Shown here piece by piece: positions 51,722 through 59,396 of a stretch of 64,000 bases of DNA. The position numbers and the translations under genes are program-made. How positions within the stretch are numbered: the first letter of the stretch is position 1; the number at the start of each line of letters is the position of its first letter. This stretch comes from Fimbriimonadales bacterium. Its GTDB lineage: Bacteria > Armatimonadota > Fimbriimonadia > Fimbriimonadales > GBS-DC. The notes under the pieces were generated by a model, which was not told the origin of the DNA, searched no databases, and saw nothing but the letters and a program-made list of their open reading frames with translations. The stretch is taken from the NCBI GenBank assembly GCA_026003075.1, contig BPGO01000002.1, forward strand, positions 186,001 through 250,000, read 5' to 3'.

Positions 51722-51897
51722 TGAATTCGCCAAAATTGTGAGCTCAGCGTTTGCGCGAACCTCATGGGCGTTTGAACTCAAATTCTTGAATCGTCGGAGG
51801 TTCGCGCAAAATCGGTGATTGGTTGGCGGTGTGTTCTTGGGTTTAGAAGGTTGCGATTGGGCTTGAGTTCAGATATTGAGTTATGATAAGTAATCAG
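51722..51897. repeat. Dispersed structured repeat, copy D (shortened unit)
   Basis: Arms TTTGCGCGAACCTC (51750-51763) and GAGGTTCGCGCAAA (51797-51810) are identical to those of copy C, and the loop again holds TTGAACTCAA. The following GT-rich part aligns with 26218-26275, then the sequence jumps to AAGTAATCAG (51888-51897), the end of copy B, so the second stem-loop is missing. It fills most of the gap between folK and the next gene; no CDS was seen in 51708-51939. Confidence 0.75.
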
Positions 51898-51939
51898 TGC
51901 GTGTCGAGTGGTGTTGGGGTGGGAGGCGTGTTCAGCGTC

Positions 51940-53730
51940 CTATGCCGCTTTGGAGTCCAGTTCGAAGAGCCGGATCTCGCGTACGGTCTTTTCGACGAGG
52001 TCGGTGGTGAGCGCGAGGCAGGGATAGCCGTAGAATTCCGCCGGGGTGAGTTCGATTTGCTGTTCGCCGCTCGTTGCCCTGCCTCGGAGTGGCGTAAACA
52101 GCAGTAGCCCAAAGCGGTGCATAGTACGCAGCGAAAGCAAGCCCAGTTCCATTTGTCCGGGCAGGCTGTTCAGTTTGTAGCGAATGTTGAGCCGTGCGCC
52201 GAGCCAAGTAGCAACTTCTTGAGCGGTGCGCCACTCGGAGCCGCAGTGGCGTGATCGCCCAAGTAAACGCATGAGCGCATCAGCATGCATCTGCGAAGCC
52301 AGAACCGAGGGGCTGATGGTGATATGATACACGCCGTGGGTCTTGACGACCTGATCGAGCAGGGCATTTGCTTGCGTTGCATCGACCCATTCGATAGCGC
52401 GGTACGCCGTTAGAGGAATCGTAAAGAGCGCATACGGCTCGTGGGGGCGCTGGGGATTGGGTGGGCGAAATGGGTGCGCACTGCCAAACGGGAACCCGCT
52501 CGCTTGCGGGTGATACCCACCGCGACTGAGGTCGCTGAGCAATTGGGCATTTTCTGCGTAATTGTAAAATTCGTGACAGCCGCGCCAGGCTAATTCGGCG
52601 ACTTGTACCGCCGTGATGGCACGTACCCCTGTAAAGCGACGCAGGTTGTCTACTTGTCCCTGCAGGGTGCTGGAACGGCAAAAATGTTCCGCGTCCGGTT
52701 GGAAGCGAATCCCTATCTCATGCTCGCGCTTGACCAAATCGCGATAGAAGTTCGGGTTGTGAATCGCTTCGCTGAGGCACCAAGTGGCTCGGACGCCTGT
52801 GAGGGTGAGCAGGTGGCTAAGGGGTGTCTCATGGTCTGCATGTCCTGGTTCGGAGAGGATGCTGAGCACGCTTACGGCAGGGGCGAGGTTTGGGTAGTAC
52901 CAGAACATCGGTGTGACCTCACCGCGCTGTTGTCCTGCCCAAAGCACAGCGCGTGTCAAACTTTCTGCCCAGAGGTCTGCCACAGGCTTGGCGAAGCAGA
53001 GTTGCCCATCGCCGCACGGGGCACGGTCGAGGTACCAGTCCAGCCGCGAGGCGTCCTCGCTGTGCATAGTGGTTTCGTCATCGGGGGGCGCGTCGGGGGG
53101 CAGCAGGCGTGGCTCGCTCACGGGGCGTCCTATCTGGATACGCGCCATCGTCTCGCCTACATGCAGAGTGTAGAGGATTGCGTATCCTGCGCCAACGGCG
53201 CGGCAGGTAATCGCAGGTAGCCCTGTATCGCGAGCGTGGGGGTCTAACCATCGTGCCCAGATAGTCGTGCCGTCCGTCGCGGAGACCATCACGCCCCCAA
53301 AGGCGTGGAGTAGTCCCCACTCCTGCTGAAAGAGGGGGTTATCGTGTTCGGTGCAGGCATAGCCTTCACCAAGTTGGATAAGCATGCCGTTGGGGTGCGT
53401 TTTGGGCTCCACACCCAGCAGGTCCGGCGCGTCGCAGGGACTGCCGATGGCAATCCATACGCCGCCATTTTCCAGAAACTGGTGCAGTGCGAGGCGTGTT
53501 GCATCGCCGAATGCACCGTGCCCGAGGGTGATGAGCACGCTTAGGTGTGGCAAACGCGCTGGCAGTTCTGCTGGCAAGAGCCAATCCAGCAAGAACCCCG
53601 CATGTGCCAGTCGGTAGCACGCGAACATCTCGAAGAGGCGTGCATTGAGCGGCGCCACCCCGCTATTTACCCGATCCGTCGCGGTCATGGGGCAGACGCC
53701 CACCCGCGTCCACTTCCAGATTGGAGCCAT
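51940..53730 (-). CDS. Two-domain protein of unknown function, deacetylase-like barrel
   Basis: A 596-residue protein I do not recognise as a whole. The N-terminal part (about 25-200) has a glutamine-amidotransferase-like look (LSVLITLGHGAFGDATRLAL then FLENGGVWIAIGSPCD). The region about 295-480 resembles a degenerate polysaccharide-deacetylase (NodB) barrel (GVRATWCLSEAIHNPNFYRD, EHEIGIRFQPDAEHF). The usual TFDDG and HxxxH metal motifs are not evident. No signal peptide is clear, so the location is open. The ATG at 53730 has GATAAT 11 nt upstream; a second ATG at 53688 is possible. It starts 45 nt after the end of the PD40 gene, which lies upstream on the same strand. Confidence 0.6.
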   Translation of the reverse strand: MAPIWKWTRVGVCPMTATDRVNSGVAPLNARLFEMFACYRLAHAGFLLDWLLPAELPARLPHLSVLITLGHGAFGDATRLALHQFLENGGVWIAIGSPCDAPDLLGVEPKTHPNGMLIQLGEGYACTEHDNPLFQQEWGLLHAFGGVMVSATDGTTIWARWLDPHARDTGLPAITCRAVGAGYAILYTLHVGETMARIQIGRPVSEPRLLPPDAPPDDETTMHSEDASRLDWYLDRAPCGDGQLCFAKPVADLWAESLTRAVLWAGQQRGEVTPMFWYYPNLAPAVSVLSILSEPGHADHETPLSHLLTLTGVRATWCLSEAIHNPNFYRDLVKREHEIGIRFQPDAEHFCRSSTLQGQVDNLRRFTGVRAITAVQVAELAWRGCHEFYNYAENAQLLSDLSRGGYHPQASGFPFGSAHPFRPPNPQRPHEPYALFTIPLTAYRAIEWVDATQANALLDQVVKTHGVYHITISPSVLASQMHADALMRLLGRSRHCGSEWRTAQEVATWLGARLNIRYKLNSLPGQMELGLLSLRTMHRFGLLLFTPLRGRATSGEQQIELTPAEFYGYPCLALTTDLVEKTVREIRLFELDSKAA

Positions 53731-53775
53731 CGTCCGAGAAGATTATCGGCAGGGCGGGCAATTATCTTGAACCGA

Positions 53776-54924
53776 TTAACGCGCAGGCGACCATTTCGGG
53801 GTGATGTAGTCCCCTGACTGCGTGCGCTGTGTCAGGTCTGTGCCGTCGATGCGTACGGTGTAGATCTGTCGGTTGCCGGGCTTGCCCATCGCGAACACCA
53901 GTTGTTGTCCGTCGGGCGACCAGTGGGGGTGGAACACTTCTCCCTCGACGATGAGGGTCGGTACGCCTCCCGATTCGGGCACGGTCGCCAAGCCGAGGCG
54001 TTGTAGTTCACCGTTCTTGAGTCGTTCACACAGCACGAACGCCACGCGCGCGCCGTCGGGGGACCATGCGACCTCGATGGCCGCCTGCGAGTTATCTGGG
54101 GAGAGCCAGAGGGGGAGCGGTTTCACATCGCTCGTCCCGTCGCCGAAATCGAAGCGTATCACGCCGCCCATTCGTTGCTCGCCTTCAGAGGTGGGGACGA
54201 TCAGCCCAGCGCCACTCACCACCAAGCTCTGTCCTGTGGGTGACCAGTCCAAATCTACTTGCTCGCCGCCAATCACTACGGGCAGAGTGAACTGCTGTTG
54301 TGCCTTGGTCATGTCTTGCAACACGATCTGTTCGCCGTCATCGATGCGTTGTACCGCCGCGATAAGGGCATGGTTCGGACGCTTTGCGTAGCGGAAGGCA
54401 ATCTGCCCGTATTGCTCGCGCACCTGGGTCATTTGCGAAGCGGAAGGGATCAGCTGAAGCGAGTGGACGCCTTTCACATCTATTTCCGTCACCAGTCCTT
54501 GCGCTATATGCAGGATGTGCTGCCCATCGCGGTCGTAATAGGGGGCGAGTTTGGCGCCACCGCCGATAGTGAGTTGGCTTAGCCCTTTACCGTCGGGGTC
54601 GATTGTCCAGAGTTGATACACAAAGTCGCGTCGATTGGATGAGAAGACGATTTTCTTGCCGTCGGGCGCCCAGTCGGGGCTACGGTCATCGAATTCGTCT
54701 TCTGTGAGCATCTGGGTTTGCCCATCGGGCAATATCACAGCGATGTCGCCATAGGCGTCGTCGTTCAGGCGCACGCACACAATCCAGTTGGGCGTGTTCG
54801 GCTTGAAAGGACGCAGGTCGAGGCGCCCCCATGGCTGCGAGCGTATCAGCGCGAGTGCGCCCACCATAATCACCACGACCAGAATCCCAATCAGCAAGCG
54901 TTCTCGGCGTTTGATTCGGTTCAT
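53776..54924 (-). CDS. Membrane-anchored PD40/TolB-like beta-propeller protein
   Basis: A 382-residue protein with a basic N-terminus and one membrane helix (RRERLLIGILVVVIMVGALA), then a TolB-like propeller built of PD40 repeats. Repeats include DRSPDWAPDGKKIVFSSNRR, VAWSPDGARVAFVLCERL and HPHWSPDGQQLVFAMGKPGN. Such propellers bind other proteins or glycans outside the cytoplasm; no catalytic domain is attached. ATG 54924 overlaps the upstream gene's TGA as ATGA, so it is the third coupled gene after coaX. Confidence 0.82.
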   Translation of the reverse strand: MNRIKRRERLLIGILVVVIMVGALALIRSQPWGRLDLRPFKPNTPNWIVCVRLNDDAYGDIAVILPDGQTQMLTEDEFDDRSPDWAPDGKKIVFSSNRRDFVYQLWTIDPDGKGLSQLTIGGGAKLAPYYDRDGQHILHIAQGLVTEIDVKGVHSLQLIPSASQMTQVREQYGQIAFRYAKRPNHALIAAVQRIDDGEQIVLQDMTKAQQQFTLPVVIGGEQVDLDWSPTGQSLVVSGAGLIVPTSEGEQRMGGVIRFDFGDGTSDVKPLPLWLSPDNSQAAIEVAWSPDGARVAFVLCERLKNGELQRLGLATVPESGGVPTLIVEGEVFHPHWSPDGQQLVFAMGKPGNRQIYTVRIDGTDLTQRTQSGDYITPKWSPAR

Positions 54925-55544
54925 CGTTCCACTGATGATGGGGTTGGAGCGTAAAGGATAAGCCATGCGACCACCGCGGCGGGCGCATCCACATTCGTGG
55001 CGATACGCTCGATGATGCGGTTGAGTTGTCGCTCGTCGGCTTCGGTTTCGACGGGGATGTTTTGCAACGCGTTGCGCACGAAATCGATCATTTCGTTCAG
55101 GTAGCGCGCGCGATTCACCGCGAGGCTGCGTCCGGGGGTCTCGGCGAATTTACGTCCCACCTGTTCGTAAACCGCTTCCCAGTTGGTGTAGGTGCGCGTT
55201 TCTGCTTCGCGTTTGCGCGTGCTTTGCTCGCTGAGGCGGCGCAGCTCTTCCTGCTTGCGCAGATGCAGTTGCCAATCGTGCAAGGTTGTGCCTTCGATGA
55301 TCACCAACTGGGGACGGATGGCGTATGCCTCTTCAATAAACTGTTCAATCCACTTGCGGACGGTTGGGGCGTTGAGGTGTCCTGCGAGTTGGTACTCTTC
55401 GTGGGGGAGTCCCAGCACGACGGTGTCGCCTTCGATGGTCACCAGTTGCAGGGCATCGAGGGCGCGGTAGAGGGTGCGCCCCGTTACTTGCTGTTTGACG
55501 CGTTCGCGGATAAGGCTCCACGCTTGCTGCATTTCTTGGCTCAT
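54921..55544 (-). CDS. DnaA N-domain-like protein of unknown function
   Basis: A 207-residue cytoplasmic protein. Residues 5-85 resemble DnaA domain I: AWSLIRERVKQQVTGRTLYR, then LQLVTIEGDTVVLGLPHEEY and a closing VRKWIEQFIEEAYAIRPQLV strand-helix part. A charged helix (about 95-125, rich in Arg, Glu and Lys) leads to a second helical part (about 128-207). There is no AAA+ or DNA-binding domain IV, so it is not DnaA. It might bind replication or helicase partners, but this is a guess from the fold. ATGA overlaps link it to coaX upstream and to the PD40 gene downstream. A GGAGG lies just before ATG 55544. Confidence 0.5.
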   Translation of the reverse strand: MSQEMQQAWSLIRERVKQQVTGRTLYRALDALQLVTIEGDTVVLGLPHEEYQLAGHLNAPTVRKWIEQFIEEAYAIRPQLVIIEGTTLHDWQLHLRKQEELRRLSEQSTRKREAETRTYTNWEAVYEQVGRKFAETPGRSLAVNRARYLNEMIDFVRNALQNIPVETEADERQLNRIIERIATNVDAPAAVVAWLILYAPTPSSVER

Positions 55545-56311
55545 AAGACCTCCCTGTGATGGCGTTCCCATAGGATGCGCAATCCTTCCAGTGTGAGCAT
55601 CGGCTCCACGCGTTGGATACTGGGGCAGTGGGGTGCGAATCGCGTGGCAAGCCCGCCCGTGGCGATTACCTGCGCTTCGTCGCCCAGTTCCTGTTTAAAA
55701 AGGCGTATCAGGTGTTCAATCGCCCCAACAGAGCCTAAGATGACACCGCTGCGCAGGCTTTCGGGGGTGCTTTTGCCGAGGGGTTGACACGCGCCTTCGA
55801 TTGCGATTCGGGGCAGGCGTGCGGTGCGCCCTGCCAGCGATTCGAGCATCAACTCCACACCGGGCAAAATCGCGCCGCCGACATAGACGCGCTCGCGTGA
55901 GACGGCGTCCAAGGTCGTTGCTGTGCCGAAATCCAGCACGATGACCGGGGCGCCGAAATGATGCGTCGCGGCGACGGCGTTTGCGAGTCGGTCTGCGCCC
56001 ACGGCGGTCGGCGGTTCGTAGTCGATCTGGAGTCCTAAATCGGTGCTGCAAGATACAAACAGCGGTTCACAGTCCAGCCATCGCCGCGCCAGTTGACGCA
56101 ACGGCTCTTCTAAGGCGGGCACTACCGAGCAGATGGCGACGCCAGAAATCGCCTTATCGAGTCCTTCCGCCTGCAACAGGGAGCGCAATAAAATATAATG
56201 CTCATCTTCCGTGCGAGCTGCGTTGGTATGCACGCGCCATGCGCGCCAGCGTCCCGATTCGTAGACGCCTAAGACGGTATGCGTATTGCCCACATCGATG
56301 CCCAGCAGCAC
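55541..56311 (-). CDS. coaX: Type III pantothenate kinase
   Basis: A 256-residue CoaX enzyme, phosphorylating pantothenate in the first step of coenzyme A synthesis. Motifs: LLGIDVGNTHTVLGVYES (ATP phosphate site), GADRLANAVAATHHFGAPVI, VLDFGTATTLDAVS and GGAILPGVELMLESLAGRTA, ending with IATGGLATRFAP. The start is GTG at 56311 with GGTATAAT 6 nt upstream, so it is probably leaderless. First gene of a three-gene operon joined by ATGA overlaps. Confidence 0.95.
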   Translation of the reverse strand: MLLGIDVGNTHTVLGVYESGRWRAWRVHTNAARTEDEHYILLRSLLQAEGLDKAISGVAICSVVPALEEPLRQLARRWLDCEPLFVSCSTDLGLQIDYEPPTAVGADRLANAVAATHHFGAPVIVLDFGTATTLDAVSRERVYVGGAILPGVELMLESLAGRTARLPRIAIEGACQPLGKSTPESLRSGVILGSVGAIEHLIRLFKQELGDEAQVIATGGLATRFAPHCPSIQRVEPMLTLEGLRILWERHHREVL

Positions 56312-56317
56312 GGTAAG

Positions 56318-56325
56318 ATTATACC
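56318..56325 (-). promoter_or_regulatory. GGTATAAT box, 6 nt from the coaX start
   Basis: On the minus strand GGTATAAT is followed by CTTACC and GTG 56311. It overlaps the end of the upstream oxidoreductase gene (56319), so coaX has its own promoter inside that gene. Confidence 0.55.
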
Positions 56326-57308
56326 TGAGCCTTCTTTAGGGGGGTGTGGATACGCTTCAGCACCGCGAGCGCGTTCGCCACTGCCATGCGCCCATCGTAG
56401 CCGTCGAACGGGAGCGGCTCGTTGTAGAGGATTGCCCGCACGAAGCTCCGCAGTTCCCACAGGTACGGTTCGGGCGTTCCCACCTCTTCGGGGGTGAGCC
56501 TGACCTCTTGAGCCGTGTGTCGCTTGTAGCGAATAGAGCCACTGAAGCCCGAATGTTCCAGCGTGCCTTCCGTGCCCACAATCCGTACGGTGTAGCCCCC
56601 AAGCCTGTCGATGATGCTACACTCAATTGCGCCTACGATGCCGTTCTCGAATCGGAGCAGGGCGTGCCAGTGCTGCACGAAGTTGGGCTCGGGGTAGGGC
56701 TGTGCGCCCTGCGCCGCAACCACCTGGAACTCGCCGAAGAGCCAGCGCAAATAGTCCAGTTCGTGGACATTCATCTCTAACAACACGCCGCCGCTCTGCT
56801 TGGGGTCGGCACGCCAACCCTCTTTGAAGAGGTTCACTTCGTAGCCACGCCGTTCCAGATGTACGCTAATTGGCTCGCCAATCACGCCTTCCTGCAGCCA
56901 CTGCTTCGACTGCCAGAACAGGGGGAACAGGCGCAACACATGTCCCACCATTAGCACGCGACCTGTCTCTTGTGCTGCCTGAAGGAGCGCGTCGCAGTGG
57001 TGGAGTTTGAGCGCGAGCGGCTTCTCGCAGAACAGATGCTTACCGCTTCGCAAAATCTGCATGCCCAATCGGAAATGGGTATGGGGCGGTGTTGCGAGGA
57101 TACAGGCATCGAGTTCAGGATCCGCTAACACGGCTTTGAAACTTTTGTAGGCGTGCGTTTCCAACTCTGCGGCGGCGCGGTGTTTCAGTTCCGTGTTGGC
57201 GTCGTAAACGCCGACGAGTTTCGCTTCGCTCAAGGGGCGCAACTGCCACGCCAGATGACGCCCGATGCCTCCTGCACCGATGAGACCAATCCGTAGCTGC
57301 CTATGCAT
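56319..57308 (-). CDS. Gfo/Idh/MocA family oxidoreductase
   Basis: A 329-residue NAD(P)-dependent dehydrogenase. The N-terminus RIGLIGAGGIGRHLAWQL is a complete dinucleotide-binding motif, and the family Lys lies in HLFCEKPLALKLHHCD. The substrate part has GGVLLEMNVHELDYLRWLFG, with the usual His. The substrate is unknown. It shares only the family pattern with the oxidoreductase at 1083-2246. GGTATACT lies 11 nt before the ATG. It is followed after 7 nt by coaX. Confidence 0.9.
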   Translation of the reverse strand: MHRQLRIGLIGAGGIGRHLAWQLRPLSEAKLVGVYDANTELKHRAAAELETHAYKSFKAVLADPELDACILATPPHTHFRLGMQILRSGKHLFCEKPLALKLHHCDALLQAAQETGRVLMVGHVLRLFPLFWQSKQWLQEGVIGEPISVHLERRGYEVNLFKEGWRADPKQSGGVLLEMNVHELDYLRWLFGEFQVVAAQGAQPYPEPNFVQHWHALLRFENGIVGAIECSIIDRLGGYTVRIVGTEGTLEHSGFSGSIRYKRHTAQEVRLTPEEVGTPEPYLWELRSFVRAILYNEPLPFDGYDGRMAVANALAVLKRIHTPLKKAQV

Positions 57309-57319
57309 AGGTAAGTTTC

Positions 57320-57327
57320 AGTATACC
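57320..57327 (-). promoter_or_regulatory. GGTATACT box, 11 nt from the oxidoreductase start
   Basis: On the minus strand GGTATACT is followed by 11 nt and ATG 57308, with no ribosome site between. Confidence 0.5.
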
Positions 57328-57377
57328 TGTGGAAAGGTAAGGAGATTTTTCCTTAAAATCGCAAAAGCAGGCAGTGT

Positions 57378-58367
57378 TCACACGATACCTGCCCGTAGCA
57401 AGTCCTTGAGAACAATCATGCCGATTGGCTTGCCCGCTTCGTCCAGGACGGGCAGGTCGCCGATTTTGGCAGGGGCGCTATGGAACCGTTCCAGCACTTC
57501 GATGGCGAGGGGGTTGCCTTGAAGGGTCATGGGATTGCGGGTCATTGCTTCTGCCACGGGGCGCGACAGCGCGGTTTCGTCTTGAAGCAGGCGTCTTCGG
57601 ATGTCGCCGTCGGTCACCAGCCCCACCATCACGCCGTTCTCGTTCACGACGCAAGCAGCGCCGGCCCCTGCTTTTGTGATGGCGAACAGGGCATCGCGCA
57701 GGGGGGCGTTTTCAGGCACGATTGCCAGCGCGTCGCCCGTGCGCATCACATCGTGCGCTCGAATCAGCAGGCGTCGCCCCAATGCGCCTGCGGGATGGTT
57801 CAGCGCGAAGTCGCGCGGGCTGAAGCCGCGCATCGCCATCGTCGCCATCGCCAGCGCATCGCCCAGCGCGAGCATCGCCGTCGTGCTGGCGGTCGGTGCA
57901 AGGTTGTGTGGGCACGCCTCGCGCTCCACCGGGATTTCCAGCACCAAGTCTGCCATCCTGCCCAGGGTGGAATCGGGGCGTCCGGTGAAGACTATGGTGA
58001 ACACCTGCAGGCGTTTGAGGGCTGGGCAGAGCAAGGTTAGCTCGTCGCTTTCGCCCCGAAAGGAGAGCAGAATCGCCACATCGTGTTCGGTAATCGTGCC
58101 CAAGTCGCCGTGCGCGGCTTCGGTGGGATGGACGAAAATCGCGGGCGTGCCCGTGCTGCTGAAAGTGCCTGCCAACTTGCGGGCGATCGCGCCTGATTTG
58201 CCCACACCGCTCAGCACCACGCGCCCCTCGCATGCCAGGAGCTTCTGAACCGCCTGTTCAAACCGCGAGTCCAGTGTTTCGATGAGGCGCTCGATGGCGT
58301 CTTTTTCGATCTGCAGCACCTCACGGGCTACCGTCAGCGCATCTGTGCGCTCTAAGGTCGCATTCAT
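57378..58367 (-). CDS. kdsD: Arabinose-5-phosphate isomerase, KdsD/GutQ type
   Basis: A 329-residue isomerase with an N-terminal SIS domain and two C-terminal CBS domains. SIS motifs: GRVVLSGVGKSGAIARKLAG, FVHPTEAAHGDLGTITEHDV and LGDALAMATMAMRGFSPRDF. The CBS pair covers about residues 205-329 (VGLVTDGDIRRRLLQDETAL; GDLPVLDEAGKPIGMIVLKD). It turns ribulose-5-phosphate into arabinose-5-phosphate, the precursor of KDO in lipopolysaccharide, supporting a diderm envelope. ATG 58367 overlaps the stop of the sigma-factor gene as ATGA, so its synthesis is coupled to that gene. Confidence 0.93.
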   Translation of the reverse strand: MNATLERTDALTVAREVLQIEKDAIERLIETLDSRFEQAVQKLLACEGRVVLSGVGKSGAIARKLAGTFSSTGTPAIFVHPTEAAHGDLGTITEHDVAILLSFRGESDELTLLCPALKRLQVFTIVFTGRPDSTLGRMADLVLEIPVEREACPHNLAPTASTTAMLALGDALAMATMAMRGFSPRDFALNHPAGALGRRLLIRAHDVMRTGDALAIVPENAPLRDALFAITKAGAGAACVVNENGVMVGLVTDGDIRRRLLQDETALSRPVAEAMTRNPMTLQGNPLAIEVLERFHSAPAKIGDLPVLDEAGKPIGMIVLKDLLRAGIV

Positions 58368-59098
58368 AGCAGGTTGTCGTCCAGTTCGGGTAGCAAGCGG
58401 GTCGGTCGACGCCGACGCGGGCACTGCGAGGACTCGCCATAGTTCTCTTCATAAACTTGGATGAGTTTCTTCTTGACGCGCTGGAGTGCGTTGTCGATGC
58501 ACTTCGTGCCGCGACGCAAGATTTCAGACATCTCCTTATACGATAAACCGTCCAGATAGAATTCCAGCACCTGTTTTTCGAGTTCGCTCATCTTCTCGCG
58601 TGCCATCTGCATCACGGCGAGAGGGATACGCCGTTGCAGAATCCACTGTTCGGGCGTGAGCGTGTTTGGGTCAGGAAGGATATCGGTGAGGTTCGCGTCG
58701 GTGTCGTCGTTGTGGTGGTTTTGGAGCGGGCGATAGAGGGAAACATAATCATTGAGGGGGAGATGTTTTTGGCGGGTGGCGGCTTTCACGGCGGAGATAA
58801 TCTGGCGCGTCACGCACAGTTCGGCGAAGGGGCGGAACTTGTGGACGCGCTCGTCGCGAAAGTCGCGAATCGCCTTGAACAGCCCGATTAAGCCCTCCTG
58901 CACCACATCTTCGTGGTCTGCGCCGATTAAAAAGTAAGAACGCGCCTTACTCTCTACCAACGAGCGGTATCGTTTGAGTAGGGTTTCGGTGGCGCGTTCA
59001 CTGCCTTGCTTTGCGTAGAAAACGAGTTCCTCATCTGCCATATAGGTTGTACACAGTCCCGCGTCGTCGTAGTGAAACTGGTTGTCCGTCATCGCCAT
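58364..59098 (-). CDS. SigH/Spo0H-like sigma factor
   Basis: A 244-residue sigma-70 family factor. Region 2 is close to the Bacillus SigH type: LLKRYRSLVESKARSYFLIG, ADHEDVVQEGLIGLFKAIRD, FRPFAELCVTRQIISAVKAA and TRQKHLPLNDYVSLYRPL. Region 4 has EKQVLEFYLDGLSYKEMSEI and KCIDNALQRVKKKL. No sporulation genes other than a SpoIID-like domain occur here, so it probably controls stationary-phase or stress genes. ATG 59098 is set by GGAGGG 8 nt upstream. A TTGACT-18-TAAACT promoter lies about 145 nt upstream, leaving a long leader. It overlaps kdsD by ATGA. Confidence 0.92.
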   Translation of the reverse strand: MAMTDNQFHYDDAGLCTTYMADEELVFYAKQGSERATETLLKRYRSLVESKARSYFLIGADHEDVVQEGLIGLFKAIRDFRDERVHKFRPFAELCVTRQIISAVKAATRQKHLPLNDYVSLYRPLQNHHNDDTDANLTDILPDPNTLTPEQWILQRRIPLAVMQMAREKMSELEKQVLEFYLDGLSYKEMSEILRRGTKCIDNALQRVKKKLIQVYEENYGESSQCPRRRRPTRLLPELDDNLL

Positions 59099-59241
59099 GC
59101 CTGAATCCCTCCGTCGGTTTGGTTTCCTAAGCCCACACCGAGAGCCGCAGCGTTCGCGAGTCAATCCCTCTCTGCCCACAGTCCTCGCCTAACGCCTGCG
59201 TGATGGTGTTGTCCGTGCAGCGCTCCCCTGCGGACATGATT

Positions 59242-59271
59242 AGTTTAGACGATTGCTGACCGAAAAGTCAA
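59242..59271 (-). promoter_or_regulatory. Promoter TTGACT-18-TAAACT for the sigma-factor gene
   Basis: On the minus strand TTGACT (59266-59271) is followed by 18 nt and TAAACT (59242-59247). The layout equals that of the CRISPR leader promoter. The leader to ATG 59098 would be about 137 nt; no known riboswitch was recognised in it. Nothing else is seen in the 298-bp gap. Confidence 0.6.
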
Positions 59272-59396
59272 GAGTCTGGGGCAAATTGGGGGCAATTTCC
59301 CGCTGAAATTGGCAGGAATTGGGCGCGGTCGTCGAATCGAAGGTGCTGTCTACACGGCGGGAAGGATATAATACACGCCGATATGGAGGTCGACCT

